The notes under the pieces are model-generated. The model was not told the DNA's origin, did not search any database, and saw only the letters and a program-made list of their open reading frames with translations. Both the position numbers and the translations under genes were made by a program. Shown piece after piece: positions 35,551-47,926 of a DNA stretch of 64,000 nucleotides (position 1 is its first letter; the number at the start of each line of letters is the position of its first letter). Where the stretch lies: NCBI GenBank assembly GCA_029531795.1, contig JAPEIS010000001.1, forward strand, positions 3,100,001 through 3,164,000, read 5' to 3'. The DNA is from Sclerotinia nivalis (Eukaryota > Ascomycota > Leotiomycetes > Helotiales > Sclerotiniaceae).

Positions 35551-38500
35551 TTTATTTATAAATATATTTTCTCTTTATAAATTATTTCTTATAGAAAATT
35601 CTCCGTTTGTAAATCTCTTACTCTTTTTCTTTTGTAATTACGAGTATAATTTAATTCTTATTTAAGTATTTTTTCGACTATAATGATAAATAATATAGAG
35701 GCGTTCTTGTGTATAAATACATGACGCCGTAATGAGTAACTCAATTCCAGAAGACATCGTTGAGAAAGACCAGAAGGACTTGTTTTCGCAGTAGATACGA
35801 AAATTATACGTTCTTTAAACACTAGAATAGTAAGATATCGAGAGTCAAGAAGAGTCGCTTCAATTATCACAGCGTAAGTCATATTCTAGCTAAATCATCA
35901 TCTACTTTGGATTCATTGCAACGGTTAACTTATTTTATTATATGCTAAAATTTAAAGTCTATTCTATTACAACTGACGATTATATTATTCAAATCTCGTA
36001 CTGAAGAGACGGCGATCCTTATTAATATCTGTCTACGAGCCACTTGCAACTCTTTAAGTACAGCTTTATCTTGTGTCTGAGGAGGGGCATCGAGTTTTGT
36101 GGTACATAGATAGGATACTATTTTCAAGAGACGAATAATTATTGTATTATACAGTAAGTTTATTGTATCTCTTTATATATCCGCAATCTTCCTGTATGGG
36201 TAATGGTAGAAGAGCCATATTGAGACATTCTCCCTTTCCCCCCCGGCGTCCATACTTTCGCTACTATACAAAAGCCAATAGTTCCTCCAGACTTCTCATA
36301 ACCATCTGTCAAACCATTGAATTAGCGCATCAAGGCCATTATACCATAAAGACCATTTCTAACATTGAGGTTGCTGTTGAACTTATTTTCGAGAAATAGA
36401 GGGGAGAATGTCATAGGTGAGATATATTGTGTTTGGAGAGCTGAAGAGAGATGTGGAGGGTATTTATGACTTCGATTTCTTGGGTAGGTAGCTTTGTGAT
36501 GTACTTATTTTGTGGTAGTGATGTGTGAGATATTTTTTATTGGGGAGTGGGGTGATGTGCTACTTGACTTGGTTTCACGTTGGTTTGTTGGTAGTAGCTT
36601 CATGGATGTAGCAGTAGAGAGGCGATTGAGAATAGCATACTTTTTAGTTTAGAGTTGATGAGAGTAGCACATCCTCGAATGAGATCTTGGGGATTGGGAA
36701 ATTAAGGTATCTAGAGGTGCTGTGACGAAGCCTGGGAATGACTAGACATTTAGCCACGAGGAGTCATAAGAATAGAATAGCTGTCGATATAGAAGTATAT
36801 TTCATTCCGTCTTAAACATATCGTCGCTGGATATTTGACTATCGTGATAGTATAAAGTTTGATCTGGTTGGATACCATATTTTATTACTATTTGTGAGTC
36901 AGTTAATGATCACGGAAGAATACCAATCCATCTCAATCCAAAAGTAGTAGTGTAGAACATGAAGAGCTTCGGCCTATTGATGGTCATCCTAATGCGAAGA
37001 TGCAAGAATATCTATGAGCTTCCCCCCTCATATTTCGTCTAGTCTTTCTCAAATTCCATAGTTTCTACACCGTTTATACTTCTCGATATCGAGGCTGGTG
37101 AGATAGAAAAGCTTTGGGGCATAACTTTCTTCAGTTGGTTGGCAATGTCAGCGACATAATTAGATTTGCAAGGTACTCATGATCAAAATGGCACCGCAGT
37201 CATTCGCAGAAGATTTTAATTCGGAAATTCGTGGTCTTTCCAAACTCAAGTTTCAGTGTTGTCGCCTTAAGCCATGCGACCAGTATCACTGACAATATCA
37301 GAGATGGAAACTTGCGTGCGGTGTCCAAAACCCTGGATAAAGTAATATGAGCACTGCTCTCTGGTCCTATATAGCTATTTCGAAGCCTTAGGTCGTACTC
37401 GGTGGTGGTGGATGTTCAGGCCCGAATCGAGGGATAAATTGTCAGTAATTCGTTGAGATAGCTTTGTGCAGAATCAAGATGGCTATGGTTAATGTTCAAT
37501 GGTTATAATCTTGCTCAAAGATTCATATGAGCTCGAGGCAAGTTCTCAAGTATCTTTTGGTACTTCTTCGAGCAGGGAGAAGAGGCAGCCACTCAGATCG
37601 TCCAACCTGCTTGTACGCCAAATTCATGTTCTGACATTCTGTTGCTTCCAAGTACCCTTGGATTAAATTATTCCCCGTACTTCATATTTTTGACTTCTTG
37701 CTGCTGTTTGTTCTGTTGAGCCTTGTGGAAAATTCCAACCATGCTAGCTAGGTGTTATGCATAATTGTTTTCCCATTGTTTTCATACTCGATGGAGGTTT
37801 GAACCATTACGTTTTCCTCCAATTTTAACTGCCGGGCTCGAAAAACATAGCCAAGCTATTGTTTTATGAGAAGAAATGTTGTGTTTGACTTTCGATCCTT
37901 TGGGTAATTTGTACGTGTCGGAGGTCAGAGTTTGCTGATGCTTCCATCTGAGCAGTGAGCTTCTGCACTGAATGATTCATCGCATTCTGCCCACGTGTTT
38001 GCCCTTCCATCTTCCCCTTTAAAAACTTCTCTGCTCCTGTAATAATAAATTAGTATAACCTTCTAAACAGTTATGGTTATCTTCATTCTCCTCTTGAACC
38101 ACCATGAACACGAACCTATCTTTGGTTTACTTACGATAGTTAAGCATCTGTTTTGACCTTATTAGCTCAGTAGAGTGTAGTTTTCCTCAATCAGAGTTTT
38201 TTTGTTGTTCCTTCTATCCTCTTCGGTAGGAAGATATGTATATTGTGGGTAAGCATAATGTAAAATATTAAAGCTAGGACTCGATAAAGACTGATATTGA
38301 CAGCAACCAGACCGCTTAACCCAAAACGTATATAATCATCTGAACATATATGGCATAAACGATTATGATAGGCTAATGTTGTCATGTCAACGTTGTATAT
38401 ATTCTCGGGTACGGCACCCTCGATCACTTATTTTAACAACCCTCACGGAGGGCAACAGAGAAAGTTCTACCAAGCGCAACTAAATAGATTGATATCACCG

Positions 38501-38914
38501 CTAACTTCCCCCTCTCTTTGTATTGGAATTTCCTTTTGAACTAGTCAGCTCAGCTAGCTACCAACTACCGAGAGTTTCCTTGCTCACGGCCTGAAGACAT
38601 TACATATCGTCATCGCATTCGAATCCATACCAAGATCAATAGCGCGCAAATCAACAACACAACAACACTCCTAAAACAAAACCCTCCTACAACAAACCCT
38701 CATACTCCAGTGACTCGTCACCACAGCGAGCTTTTTAGCTAATCTCACCACCCGCTACACACGCTGTAGTGATTCTTTACCTTTTTCTGAATCCTTTAGA
38801 CCGGAAACTACAATTTTAACTCGACAAAGCTAAATTCCGGGTGTACTGGTGCCCAGTCTCTTTTTCATATCACCATCATATCACCACCTGCACCGACTCT
38901 CTTCTCGTCCCAAC
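35551..38914. other. Long intergenic region, possible transposase relics
   Basis: No intact gene. A 74-codon minus frame at 35882-35658 ends in FIHKNASI...VEKIL, which faintly recalls the DNASIH strand of Tc1/pogo-type DDE transposases. A second minus frame at 38427-38191 begins near PENIYNVDMT, recalling pogo-type ENIYNMDE. Both are too degraded to call as genes. The right end (38.5-38.9 kb) is promoter DNA for the next gene. Confidence 0.4.
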
Positions 38915-39533
38915 ATGTCTGTCCCAGTTGTCGACTACGACCGTTGGTTCAAAGACCAACAATATGGTCCAGGATCCTATCCCGCTGTCGATACTCTGAC
39001 CTTCTTGGGACCGGCGGACCAAATGTCCTACCTTCAAAATATACGATGTAAGTAGAACTTTTATTCCAACGTATAATATATCTAAGATAGAACGCTAATT
39101 AGTCTATTTTACAGTCCAAGCAGAAACGGTACGTGTTCATGAAACCGTTGTGCCAACCACGGCAACAGCTTACGACATAACGATTCTCAGTCGCCGGGTC
39201 CCTGGTTACTGGAAGATGATGTTAAGTGTTGCAAAATCAGACCGTGCTTGGGATGATTGGTATGGAGATATTAATACGCCTGGCTCCTTTAATAGTCGCT
39301 GGAGTCGAAGCAAGAAGAATCTTAAGGACCTTTTGATTAAGAACCAGCGTGCTGCAGACCAGGTTGCAGCTGAAGAAGAGAATCAGGAAGAGAGTGAGGA
39401 TAACGATGAAGGAGATGATGAGGGGGAGGAGAACGAGGACGGGGGAGAAAGTGATGACGAGGACGGTGAAGAAAGTGATGACGAGGACGGTGAAGAAAGT
39501 GATGACGAGGACAGTGAAGAAAGTGATGACTAA
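38915..39533 (+). CDS. Hypothetical protein with acidic repeat tail
   Basis: Exons 38915-39047 and 39115-39533 with a 67-bp GT-AG intron (GTAAGT...TTACAG) give 183 residues. The N-terminal 110 residues are mixed and globular-looking (YDRWFKDQQYGPGSYPAVD, LSRRVPGYWKMM, WDDWYGDINTPGSF) but match nothing I know. The C-terminal 50 residues are almost all Glu, Asp, Ser and Gly, including about 3.5 copies of an ESDDEDGE octapeptide encoded by a 24-bp tandem repeat. Such acidic tails occur in histone- or nucleolar-binding proteins, but that is only a possibility. The start at 38915 is the first ATG after a TC/CA-rich leader. Confidence 0.7.
39453..39533 (+). repeat. 24-bp coding tandem repeat
   Basis: The unit GAAAGTGATGACGAGGACGG plus TGAA is repeated about 3.4 times with one substitution, encoding ESDDED(G/S)E. 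Confidence 0.9.
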
Positions 39534-42247
39534 GAAGAGTAAAGGAATTAGATATGGAATAGGGTGCAATATCGCGTGTTCTCGTGTGTTTTCAGATCTT
39601 TAGTTGTTTGGAAAAGGTTTAGAGAAGCGAACACAAATCAACCAATGTCCTTACTTGAGTAATTCATAGAACTTGCTTCTCTATTTTGATTGAAATGGTC
39701 GCATTTATATATCCCATGTGAATTGATACAGTAGTTGATTCTTGAATATCCGATTATTATTTTGTAGTAAGCAAATTAAACGACAGTCTGCTGGTGGTCA
39801 GGGTTGATGAGAAGTGTTCTGGGAAAGTAATTCTTTGATCAAGAGATTGATGGTTCTTCTCTATATATAAATAAGAATTTCGTGTATCTCCTTTATCTCA
39901 AGACCTCTGATTCAAATAACTAAACCTGAATCATTGATAACTATTTCATAGAGTATCATGAAATTAGACGACAGTACCTTGATGCCGAGTTGTGATATAA
40001 AGATTAGACACTACCGATGAACGTAAATGAGACGATATTATCTTTGATTTAACATACTAATGCTGAACTGATGAACTATCATCTGAACATTTCTATTTTG
40101 GCAACTCGAATATTCAACTTTCAATGATTCGTTGATGAAATAGATTTTGAAATAACTGCATAGTAGACTATTGAATTCAAGGCATGATAATCTAGCATTT
40201 TTGGATGAGGACGATAGTAGTTGACTATCCACTTTGAAAATGCCATACAGACGAATCATCTTGATTTTATCTTTTAGTTCTTTAAGTTTTCCAGAATTAT
40301 AAGAACAATTTCAAGAGGGACTTGCTGAAAACTATAGCTATCTCGCTATGTTGGGTTATTGAATCTTGTACAAAGATCAAAAGTATCAGGGCCACAAGTT
40401 GCCCCCAGAATTTCCTTCAGTGTATATATTTTCGACTGTTGGAAAAATTTGCTGTGTTTCCTTGGTCATTTTCTTGGATCATTTCTGTCGAGTACCAACC
40501 GTTTGCGGAATCATGACTAATTCATATTAACACAACGAATTAACATGTTGAGGACGCTTTTATCAAGTCGCATTTTAATTTGGAAGCTCATGCCCAACCC
40601 CTCGTTTTTCAAAGCGTGAGCCCTCACCTGTTTAAAGGACAGATTGGAATTTTTCGTCTCCTTGTGCTTGCTGACAAATCTTGATACAGCTTGCTTCATA
40701 TGCGCACGAATTTGGGAAAACTTCCGCGTGGGATGAACCTCGCGTAAGACTCTTTGCTAAACTTGTGCCTTAATCTCCTACTTTCCGCTTCGTACCAACC
40801 TTGAGGTTGTCCATGGCCAGAAGATTAGATGATCATTGTTACTGAGACTTGTGTCTTGGCAGCAATGTCTAGTTGGGGCATGAGGTCCACTCATTTCGAC
40901 CTCAGATGGGGCGATGTGCTCGAACTCTTATAGTTCGTCAATGTACTCCCCTGCCAACTTCACTAGCCTTTCCGGGAAGTTGCCGAAGCTATTTGATTCT
41001 TTTTTTGGGGTTTAGAGAAATGATCCGTACCAAAAATCAAGAATTTGATCGGGCTACCATGGCCTCGATGGCTACTAAGCTGGTAGCTGAGATGTCCGAC
41101 AAAACGTTTTGAGTTCTAGAGCAATGCCATCTGAGCTGTCAGATGGCAGAATTTAATTATATAGTTAATGTTTGCTTCTGAGGCTCGAGGACAAACCAAG
41201 TAGTATGCTTCTCCAAGAAACCCCACAACATGCCACATTTGGTGGAGATTTACGGACCATAGATGTGTGAGAAGAGGAGGGAAGGACTAAGTCATATGAA
41301 AAACAACGCAGAAATATTCAGAATGAGGAAGAAATGTCGCCTTCACAGTTGTAATGCTTTAGGCAATACTTGTTCGATGCTCAAAAGCTCACAATACATG
41401 TTTGAAGGATGTACCATTACCCGTGTGTATGGTGGAGAGTTGACATCGCAGCTGTGGCTCAAATGAAGATTGTGCAGTGTGATAGAATCTTTTAGCGTAA
41501 GCATGTGCATCAACCTCCATGGGGTTTCTACGGCGCAGTAAATTCAACAGCAAAAAACTGCATATATCAATCGGTATCTCTTCCCGTCATCGGTAAAGAT
41601 AGATTGCTGGTAGTGTCAACAGCTTGCCATGAAAGGTTATACACGTGCTCAAGGACTTTTTCATCCAGCGAATTCCTCCCACGCTACTACAATGTAATAT
41701 AACGATGAGTGAACATAGGAAAACCATTCTGATCTCATCGAATACCTTCGAAGGTGAGATGATAGTTCTCGGTCCCATTTCGTGATTCCGGGCTAAACCG
41801 AAGGGGACAACATTTCTGCTGAATTCAACCCTGGCTCAAACTGCAAATTTCTTGCTGGGCAAAGCGGTACTATGTCACTATGCAGTTGAGCCTGTTGAGG
41901 AGGAGTCGGAGGCGGAGATGAGAAAGTGCGTGGTCCATATCATTGGTGACGGTGAAGTGAATGCTGGTAACTACGAGGAATCGAGGTGGGAAATAGTGTA
42001 ATTGAAGAAGCCTTATAAAGAAAAAGCTTTTCAAGATGATTCATGTTGGAAACTCCCTCGAGTGATCACAGAGGAAGAATGAGAAGAGGTAGGTTGGATC
42101 CACCCTCTTCTGAGCGGGTCCTGTGCTTGACAAGATATCTAGTCATAACTTGTCCCCCTGCATGGACTCCACCTCACTTGAGTAAATGCATCATCTTAAT
42201 ATGAATAGAATTGAGAGATGGCTCTTCAACAATAATAACAACTATCA
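39534..42247. other. Long intergenic region
   Basis: 2.7 kb with no frame I can support. Short unrelated frames up to 81 codons occur on both strands. I see no RNA gene or sharp repeat before the tRNA at 42248. Confidence 0.55.
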
Positions 42248-42353
42248 GGGGCTGTAACTCAGTGGTAGAGTGCCTCGTTTGCATCTTCAAGATTCCGAAA
42301 GAATTCCTTGATTCCCATCGATGAAGTCCAGGGTTCGACTCCCTGCCGCTCCA
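42248..42353 (+). tRNA. tRNA-Ala (UGC) with a ~34-nt intron
   Basis: The acceptor stem is GGGGCTG / CCGCTCC (one G-U, one mismatch at the sixth pair), the D arm ACTCAGTGGTAGAGT, the T arm CAGGG-TTCGACT-CCCTG, and the discriminator A. The anticodon 5' stem CCTCG is followed by loop TTTGCA, giving anticodon TGC with A37. After about 34 bases the loop resumes with T and the 3' stem CGATG, which pairs except at one C-T position. The intron sits at the canonical 37/38 site. Confidence 0.85.
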
Positions 42354-42692
42354 ATACTTTTGCAAGTTGTGCTGATGGAAGGAACGGTTGAAAATTGAAG
42401 GATGAAAAGGTGTTATCAAAATCTTCGGTGTTCAGGAATTAGAACATGATATTAGGATTCGGAAGCTCGGCAGAGTTTCTCTTCTTACCTCTCTAAGATG
42501 TCCTTTGCTATTTCTGATCATTGATGTGTGATTTATTTGATAATTGAGTTTTGTACATATTTTTGCAAAAGATTTTTCATGTGCGTGGGGTCGGCGTGAT
42601 ATTTCGGAGATAAGGTTAGAAAAAATGCTCTGCTCCACATTCGGAACTAAGCATTGTCAGAATGTTGGTCCGCTGAGATCTTAATAGGTACA
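42354..42692. other. Spacer between tRNA-Ala and LINE end
   Basis: About 340 bp without a gene. Confidence 0.6.
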
Positions 42693-43000
42693 GATTGATT
42701 GATTGATTGATTGATTGATTTAACGTCCACACTGAGTCTAAGACTATCTAGGACGGCTAGGGGCTCTATGAGCTCCTAGTTGATGCTATGGGGAGTTGTA
42801 TGCTAGCTAGCATACAGTTTGTATAGTTTGGGTTTCTTTTCAACCCTTGAAATGTTGATTGAGGACAAGTGAAAACTAATACTAAAGAACAAAACCCGAT
42901 ATCTTCATTTTCTAAAACCTTTCCTTCCTCGCTCTCCCTTTATCTTTTGCTAATTAAAGTATCTCATTGATATAATCTTCTTCTTCGATTCAATCTATTA
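42693..43000 (-). mobile_element. 3' end of LINE family A, copy 2 (truncated)
   Basis: Starts with seven GATT units (42693-42720) followed by TTAACGTCCACACTGAGTC, the same terminus as copy 1 at 29.5 kb, then TAAGACTATCTAGGACGGCT and a shared GTGAAAACTAAT further in. Differences from copy 1 are largely C/T and G/A. Similarity fades near 43.0 kb, so the copy is 5' truncated, or more diverged than I can follow to about 43.5 kb. An 18-bp perfect palindrome lies inside it at 42798-42815. Confidence 0.75.
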
Positions 43001-43708
43001 TTCCGACATCCACTTCCCACAAAGGTCAAGAGTCATCTCCGTTAAGATTACCTCCAGTATAGCAAAAAGGTCCTTATACTAATGAAAAATAACTGAGAAA
43101 CATTATTCTTCTCAACTCGAATTCATTTATTAGCTTCTTTGTATACCTTCCTAAATATAATGATCTCCAACTTTGTTTGAATATAAATAATCGAAATCGT
43201 CGAATGGAATATCAGTCGTTTGAATATAATGATAATAGAGCGTAGCCCTAACCCTACCCACACACGTATAAAAAATATTTTCGTAAAATCGAGGAAAAGG
43301 TGTAATATCGTATCGATGTCCAAAGTATAGTATTAGTTGATAGATGATGGTATTCTCTGTTTCGTGATAATCGTAGTGTTAAAATGAATGTGTTTTCGAT
43401 AATCGATTGTCGAAAAAAGGTATAAAATGCAAATAAAACAGTAGCAAATTCCATATCGAAAAGACCCTTTTGGAATAGAAGGGACTTACTAAGCGTATTA
43501 TACCTCGTATTGAGGTAATAATCGATAACAGATGTTGAATCTAACTAGGGCTTCTATAGCCATCGTCTGTATTTTGGGTTGATGTTCGTTCATCCTTTTG
43601 AAGATATTGATGCTGTAAAATCGTAATAACCCTTCTATCGTGAATATCGTAATCGGGAAATCCTCTCTTTCTCTTTCAATGTATCCAATTCCATCAAATG
43701 ATTCAATC
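43001..43708. other. AT-rich flank of the truncated LINE
   Basis: No supported gene. It may hold further diverged LINE sequence. Confidence 0.4.
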
Positions 43709-45153
43709 TTAGCTCTGCAGACTCTCAATAGAGAGCTGGAGGTTCGTAGAGGGCACCACGTACAGGTGTTGAGTCTTCGCCCTCCTAATAGGTACAGAAC
43801 ATGGTAACGCGCAATGCTGATTGTGTGAAATCACACGAGCCAGATGAGCTAGATGAAATGAACTCACTGGAGTGCCCCCTGAACAACCCGGGTTCGTATT
43901 ACTTTTCGAGTCATTCTCCTCATCACTCGTACGCATGAGATCGCTGTTCTCAGACTTTAGGTCGTCCAAAACGTTCCAAAACGTTTCAAATGCCATCGTT
44001 CTTATCGGCATTAACAGTGTCTATTATTTTGACCGAATCATTCACGATACAAGCCAAAGTGCTAACAAAGTCGCCAAGAAAATCCAATCTCCAGTCTTTC
44101 CGCTTGAACCAAATGGTCTGGGCAAAAGTCATTGCCTAGGTCGGAGATGAGACTCCAAATATCATTCTTGAGATCTTCGACCTTTTTGAGAGTATCCGCC
44201 TTCAAGAGATGTTGGCCATTCCTTCCAAAAACTGATGATGGGTACCAGTCCCGCGGTTTTTTGGGTGATACCGAAGATATGGCAGACGTTGCATGAGGAA
44301 AAGTAAAGTCGTTAAGAGTAATTGGCGATGAAGTTCCTCCTCCGGTAATGATAGATCTTTTGAATGCAGTACCGAACTCAATAATGATGGAAGTAATGAT
44401 GCCTATGGTGACAGAAGGAAGAGCATTGTCGTTGCTGTCAGCATCTCATCGAGAAAAATGGCGGAGAAAACAATGATTCGGATAGCATCCCAAATTAGGT
44501 TGATGAGATGAAGCTTATGCCGGAAGAATTGAAGGGCTTTGATAAAAGTATGGGATGAAACTACTGAGGTACTCTTGAGATTTGATACGAACAGAGACTT
44601 TGCGAGATGTCCATCTGGGTTACCGGTGGGCTAGAAGAATTTACAGTACTTCCAGTCAGAGCTAGGGTATGGTGAAGATAGTATAAGGTGTGATGAAGGT
44701 AGTATATAGTGTGGTGAAGGTAGTATTGTGTTGTCGGCACGTTGAATACTGTTGTTGCGGAACGGTGGGACTATACTCGGCGAAGGTCGAAGGTTGATTC
44801 TCGATGAGGAGAAACGTTGCACTATCGGCACCAAGAACGACACTATCATTACGAGTAATTGTAGATGGAGAGGTGTTGAGAAAAAAGATACAGCTGATGT
44901 CACAGGCGTGGAAACTACACAAGAGTATTTGGGGTAATGACAAGAAATTTGCTCTGCTTAACAGCAAAGATAACACGCACATGTGAAAGGGTTTAAAAGG
45001 GATTTTTGTGGTACCCTCCAAGCTGATGGTTTTGCTCGAGTCGATCACAATGAATGTAGCGCTTGGAAGAACTGATAGGGGGTCTGCACCATATGAGGTC
45101 GGAGTAGAGAAAGGTAAGGTGAAATTGGAATCAGATGACTCACTATCCGTCAA
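43709..45153 (-). CDS. Possible multi-exon or decayed hypothetical gene
   Basis: Several minus-strand stretches have protein-like character: from an ATG at 45153 (MTDSESSDSNFTLPFSTPTS and onward), a Thr/Tyr-rich part near 44700, a piece near 44440-44060 (IIEFGTAFKRSIITGGG, KKVEDLKNDIWSLISDLGND) and one near 44011-43800 (RFWNVLDDLKSENSDLMRTS). They lie in different frames and I could not find a complete set of splice sites. It is either a gene with several introns or a pseudogene. No domain is recognised. Confidence 0.35.
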
Positions 45154-46266
45154 TATGGGAGTTGCATAAGCAATATCCGAGTTTGGTTTTTAGATTGGGC
45201 AATACTTGTCCGGCACTTAGAGGGGAGGTGACCTGATGCACCAAAATGTTTGGAGATTGAGCATCAATCTCGACAGACTATATATACCGGATGGCTGTTA
45301 TCTGAGGTTTTGAAAGAGTGTCATTTATTGTATCAAAGGAGTTGGAAGACTGAAGGAGAAAGGTACAGACAGCCTTGCTAGCAATGAACAAATAAGTACT
45401 TCCCGTACGTTCTTCCAAATCCTTCAGCTTCCTAAGGGGCTAACGATAATCATGAAGTGACCGAATTCCATCTAGAGGTAGCCTCATCGACCGCCTTCTA
45501 TTAAATAGCAATTGATACTCCGGGAATACCAAATCGTACGCTCAGCGGCACCAGGAGAAACCTCTTCAACCAAAAATTACGATGGATCCATATGAAGAAC
45601 AACCTGTTGAGTTAAATGCGCGAGAGCAACGACACTTCAGAACCATTACCAAGCCTAGCGATTCTAGATTCGCTACCCTCAAAGCAAGTGATGTATACGG
45701 CTCGCCTCAGGTTCTACCATTCAACTCCACAGGCTTTACGAAACTTCCTCCGCGTCTCTCTCTCCCCCTCTCTCCCCCTTTCTCCCCCTCTCCCCCCCCC
45801 CCCCCCCCCCAAAACAAAACCTCTTTTCGAGCTGCTTCCCCTGTATGACTGGACGCCCAATACCCGCGACTATGAAGGCAAGGTTTTTGCTACCTAGAAC
45901 CGTCACCAATAGTTCTCTTTCGAGTTGGTTCCTCGGCCATGGCGCTGCTCCGAATTTCATCGTATCGCACCCCGCCTACAGAGGACATCAAGAAACCACA
46001 TGCTACGTTCTTGAAGCAATCACCGATTGCGGATTTCTAGAAGCCACGTAACTGCTCCTTGATTCAGGTGCTCTCGTATGGCCGCCGGCAACATGGGCGA
46101 CACGTATCCTATTATTACGAAATTGCCTTACTCTGTGCAATTTTCTACTGATGAGATGAGGGAGGTGGTGTGTGCGTGGCATGTGGGTTGAAAAGAAAAT
46201 CATCACCGAGACAATGGGTTTGGAGTGAAGCCTAGTTGGTAAGGGTTAAGAAGCCATCCGAAGCCA
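45154..46266. other. Intergenic region with a CT/C-rich tract
   Basis: A pyrimidine-rich low-complexity run (CTCTCTCCCCCT units ending in about 18 C) occupies roughly 45750-45812. Frames that cross it on the plus strand (45582-45897) owe much of their length to it and are not called. Confidence 0.55.
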
Positions 46267-47358
46267 TCAGAATGCGGTTCTATTCTGCTGTCCTAATTTT
46301 TGATTTGAAGAATCAAACGATGGTATTTTAGGAGAAATAATTATACCATCCAGAGACTCTTCCCATCCATACCGTTTCCTCGGGATCATGTCCGAGTTGC
46401 TCCCAAGTAAACAACTTTGATTCCGTCTTCCATTGCGTTCCTGTTCTTTCCCCAACTCCATGCCACAATTCCTTCCAAGTTTGCGGGAGTGCAGGAGGGG
46501 TCTGTATTTAGAGCCTTTGGGACCAACCACCTCCCGTTGCTCCGGCACGCCGCATTGGTAACCCAAGATCAAACTCCCTGGACGATCTCGAGACAATTTA
46601 ACCAATTGCGTAGCACCCTCAATTTGATTTTCAATTCCCCACTGATGAAAAATCTGATTGATAAGAATAACATCCATGGTTCCTTGCAACGCCATCAACT
46701 TTTCACCTGGCTGCATCATGTCGTCTTCGAAGTAATCAACCTTGAATCTATCTTTATCCTTGAAAAGTTCGTATCCCAAATCCCAGTGATTAACTATATC
46801 TGTCCCATGAAGATTTGTTGTTGGTGCACCGTCGAGATCCCAGACTAATTGACGCAAATCTTGACCAAGAAAACATCCAATGTCTATGAATGAGTCCCCG
46901 TTCTTGAGTCGAACAACAATGTCGTTATAGGCTGGCGACTGAGCAAAGAGATTATTGAGGAAGCGGCCTAAGCCTGTGCATGGATATTGGCGAATTGCCC
47001 ATGCTTTCTCACGCGGTGAAATAGTTAGTTTCAGATCAGGCAAAGAGGACAATGACGAAGCAAAATAATGTGCTTGGAGGTCGACAAATAAGACTCACGA
47101 TGTCATAAATGTGTTGACGGACATCCTCTGGAGGGATATTACTATAATTCTCAAAGACTTTACGGCGCTAAGGAATCATATTGGCTAGCTTCAGAGTCTT
47201 CCATTATTGATCCAGGGATTTCTTACCTGGGGAGTGATTAAGTGGTCGATGTTATTCAGCCACCATTTGTACTCTTTGCTAGGAATGACAGTATCCATAG
47301 GATCAGATATCTTCTCCTTACTGTCAGCAACAGTGGGGGCGGACAATGTGGTAGCCAT
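46267..47358 (-). pseudogene. SAM-dependent methyltransferase of fungal secondary-metabolism type, probable 3' frameshift
   Basis: Exons 47358-47227, 47167-47099 and 47007-46267 with introns of 59 and 91 bp keep frame. The N-terminus leads to KAWAIRQYPCTGLGRF and then the SAM-binding motif I GDSFIDIGCFLGQDLRQLV, an acidic GTDIV strand, DVILINQIFHQWG and PGSLILGYQCG. This is the pattern of small class I methyltransferases common beside fungal polyketide and terpenoid clusters. After GPKGSKYR the continuing frame loses family character, whereas the next frame reads TWKELWHGVGERTGTQW and ends at a stop at 46328-46330. A one-base loss near 46500-46505 would explain this. Either the C-terminus is scrambled (about 314 residues as annotated) or the base call is wrong. 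Substrate unknown. Confidence 0.75.
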
Positions 47359-47926
47359 TTTCTCTAGAAGTCTGAGCAAGCGACGACGGAAACTCCGGTA
47401 GTAGAACAAGAACAAAGATACGCAATACAGCACCTTCAGCTCTAGCAATTAAATCGGAGGAAAGCAGGCCTTTTATGTCTCAAATGGTCCCGTTTATCGC
47501 ATCAATGACAAGGTTATATGCAGGATATCACGCTATGTCTCATTCTGGAAATTATCCAACAGTTTGTGATAACCCAAAGCCTAGTACGGTTAAAAATATT
47601 CACTCAAGCTGCACTGCGCCATAAATCAGTTGGATGGAGGCGAGATGGACATGATAAATCGGCAAATCTACAATCGATGAAAATTCTTTAATTCAGTCAT
47701 CATATGATGTTACATTGATTCCATATTTATGCTACAATGAATTCCAGTAATAGAAACTAAAGCTTTTTTGAGGGAGTTCATTGAACTTCATTAAGTTGGT
47801 ACAGTTATTGGATTCCAACTGGCGAAGCATTCATACAGGGTAATGTCTCCAAAAAAATAAAGTGGTTTTCCGTGCGTAGGCAGTTGTAACTCCGAGGCCA
47901 ACAGATTCATTTCTCTTTCAGCGTGA
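47359..47926. other. Intergenic region upstream of the methyltransferase
   Basis: Promoter side of the methyltransferase; no other feature seen. Confidence 0.55.

Noticed and set aside
35658..35882. Possible DDE transposase fragment
   Set aside because: Similarity rests on a few residues (FIHKNASI) and could be chance; mentioned only within the intergenic note.
45582..45897. Two overlapping plus frames ending in a proline run
   Set aside because: Much of their length comes from the CT/C-rich tract, and no domain is seen.
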